From Desulfofustis sp. (lineage in GTDB: Bacteria; Desulfobacterota; Desulfobulbia; Desulfobulbales; Desulfocapsaceae): a stretch of DNA of 23,977 nucleotides. The stretch spans positions 1 through 23,977 of the forward strand of contig JARFQM010000235.1 of the NCBI GenBank assembly GCA_029287755.1, written 5' to 3'. A program made the position numbers and the translations under genes. The notes beneath the pieces are model-generated. The model had not been told where the DNA came from. It was given only the letters and a program-made list of their open reading frames with translations, and did no database searches. Positions 23,334-23,977 of this stretch are shown here, piece after piece (within the stretch, counting starts at the first letter, position 1; every line of letters begins with the position of its first letter).

Positions 23334-23348
23334 GGTGGATGTAAGTCA

Positions 23349-23374
23349 CTGGTGAGCCCAAGTGGCTGCACCAG
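23349..23374 (+). terminator. Hairpin after fabG, possible terminator
   Basis: CTGGTGAGCC (23349-23358) pairs with GGCTGCACCAG (23364-23374) with one bulged G and a 5-nt loop. Eight T residues occur only at 23408-23415, too far for a classical intrinsic terminator, so it may be a partial terminator or a stability element. Confidence 0.4.
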
Positions 23375-23452
23375 GGACAATCGTTTACTCAGTGGCCCTA
23401 TGGAGCGTTTTTTTTCCGATCAATGTCAAGAGCGCCTGGCGTACGGCTTGAT

Positions 23453-23481
23453 TTTTCAAACCGGTCGGCAGTGCTTATAGT
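23453..23481 (+). promoter_or_regulatory. Promoter candidate for acpP-fabF
   Basis: A -35-like TTTTCA (23453-23458) and a -10 TATAGT (23476-23481) are 17 nt apart, giving a leader of about 155 nt. A second, weaker candidate has TTGACG at 23534-23539 and CATCAT at 23556-23561. A separate promoter would allow the high expression normally seen for acyl carrier protein. Confidence 0.5.
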
Positions 23482-23643
23482 GGGGGGCGAAAACTCAAAT
23501 CACCGGCATAGTCGCTAAATTGTAGTTGCAAATTTGACGCAATTATTAAAGATTGCATCATTTAACCTTTGAGAGAACGAATCTCATAACAACCAGGCGC
23601 GGACAGCCGTGCTTCGTAAGAACCATCATCAAGGAGAAGAAAA

Positions 23644-23874
23644 ATGGCTATAAATCAGGAAATGGTAGATATTATTGTTGAGCAGCTGAGCGTTGAAAAA
23701 GACAAGGTTGTATCAGAAGCTTCTTTTGTCGATGATCTGGGTGCCGATTCCCTAGATCTGGTCGAGCTTATTATGGCCATGGAAGAGAAGTTCGATATTG
23801 AAATCCCCGATGAAGACGCCGAAAAAATAGTTACCGTCCAAGACGCCGTTGACTACGTTGATAAAATCAAATAA
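23644..23874 (+). CDS. acpP: Acyl carrier protein
   Basis: ACP carries growing acyl chains on a 4'-phosphopantetheine arm. The 76-residue acidic protein has the attachment Ser36 in the invariant motif [19 protein letters not shown], and helix 3 with [19 protein letters not shown] strong AAGGAGAAG ribosome site lies just upstream of the ATG. It has its own likely promoter and is followed 49 nt later by fabF. Confidence 0.98.
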   Translation: MAINQEMVDIIVEQLSVEKDKVVSEASFVDDLGADSLDLVELIMAMEEKFDIEIPDEDAEKIVTVQDAVDYVDKIK

Positions 23875-23923
23875 GCGCCCTCGGCCGTGATCGTGAATTA
23901 GAATCATTCCCAAGGAAACATCA

Positions 23924-23977
23924 ATGGCTAGCCGAAGAGTAGTAATAACCGGGACAGGACTGGTGACTCCTCTTGGC
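23924..23977 (+). CDS. fabF: 3-oxoacyl-ACP synthase II, start only (cut by window edge)
   Basis: Only 18 codons are present: MASRRVVITGTGLVTPLG, the characteristic N-terminus of FabF (KAS II). The ATG at 23924 has AAGGA about 9 nt upstream. Position right after acpP matches the common acpP-fabF order. The enzyme would elongate acyl-ACP by condensation with malonyl-ACP. Confidence 0.92.
   Translation, partial: MASRRVVITGTGLVTPLG

Larger units (their letters stand above)
23334..23643 (+). other. 310-nt gap between fabG and acpP
   Basis: No gene was seen here. The first third holds a strong hairpin and, 33 nt later, a run of eight T. The middle third has a good promoter match, and the last 110 nt is an AT-rich leader ending in an AGGAG ribosome site. 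The layout fits end of one transcript and independent start of acpP-fabF. Confidence 0.55.

Noticed and set aside
1..23977. Search for tRNA, rRNA, CRISPR array, phage genes or complete insertion sequence
   Set aside because: No cloverleaf-type sequence, repeat-spacer pattern or transposase or phage motif was seen by eye; short structured RNAs could still be missed.

Overview
The window reads as a housekeeping segment of a Gram-negative, probably anaerobic bacterium of the Desulfobacterota (former Deltaproteobacteria), most like the Desulfobulbales. This placement is an inference from gene content and order: an ETF alpha subunit with a two-cluster ferredoxin head, a PF09936-type SPOUT methyltransferase between trmD and rplS, MlaA and MlaC for outer-membrane lipid traffic, and LolB-like and TPR lipoproteins. 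No rRNA, tRNA, CRISPR array, prophage or full insertion sequence was seen.

Positions 1-805 hold the 3' part of a plus-strand gene for an acidic, repeat-bearing protein with an AMIN-like C-terminal domain. It meets the next minus-strand gene tail to tail with a 4-nt overlap. From 10335 down to 802 runs one tight minus-strand array of 13 genes: ffh, rpsP, khpA, rimM, trmD, a SPOUT RNA methyltransferase, rplS, rnhB, yraN, pdxA, tmk, a TPR lipoprotein and a LolB-like lipoprotein. A good sigma70-type promoter lies ahead of ffh. Strong inverted repeats sit in the ffh-rpsP, rplS-rnhB and pre-rplS gaps. The array joins protein targeting, ribosome assembly, tRNA modification, nucleotide and cofactor synthesis, and envelope lipoproteins.

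Positions 10517-12132 carry a small three-helix membrane protein and RNase D (rnd), both on the minus strand. Between them is a 140-bp imperfect-palindrome element with near-matching terminal repeats and a TATT(G) target duplication. It looks like a MITE inserted exactly at the rnd stop codon.

From 12386 everything is on the plus strand. First come two ABC permease genes of the YejB/YejE type without a binding protein or ATPase beside them. Next is mlaA (with its own promoter) and mlaC, then a 327-nt non-coding stretch. A lipid-synthesis run follows: DUF177/yceD, rpmF, plsX, fabH, acyl-CoA dehydrogenase, etfB, ferredoxin-etfA, fabG, acpP and the start of fabF. The common bacterial order is rpmF-plsX-fabH-fabD-fabG-acpP-fabF. 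Here the fabD position is taken by an acyl-CoA dehydrogenase with its electron-transfer flavoprotein. This is the most thought-provoking arrangement in the window, because it places a CoA-thioester redox module inside the fatty-acid synthesis operon.
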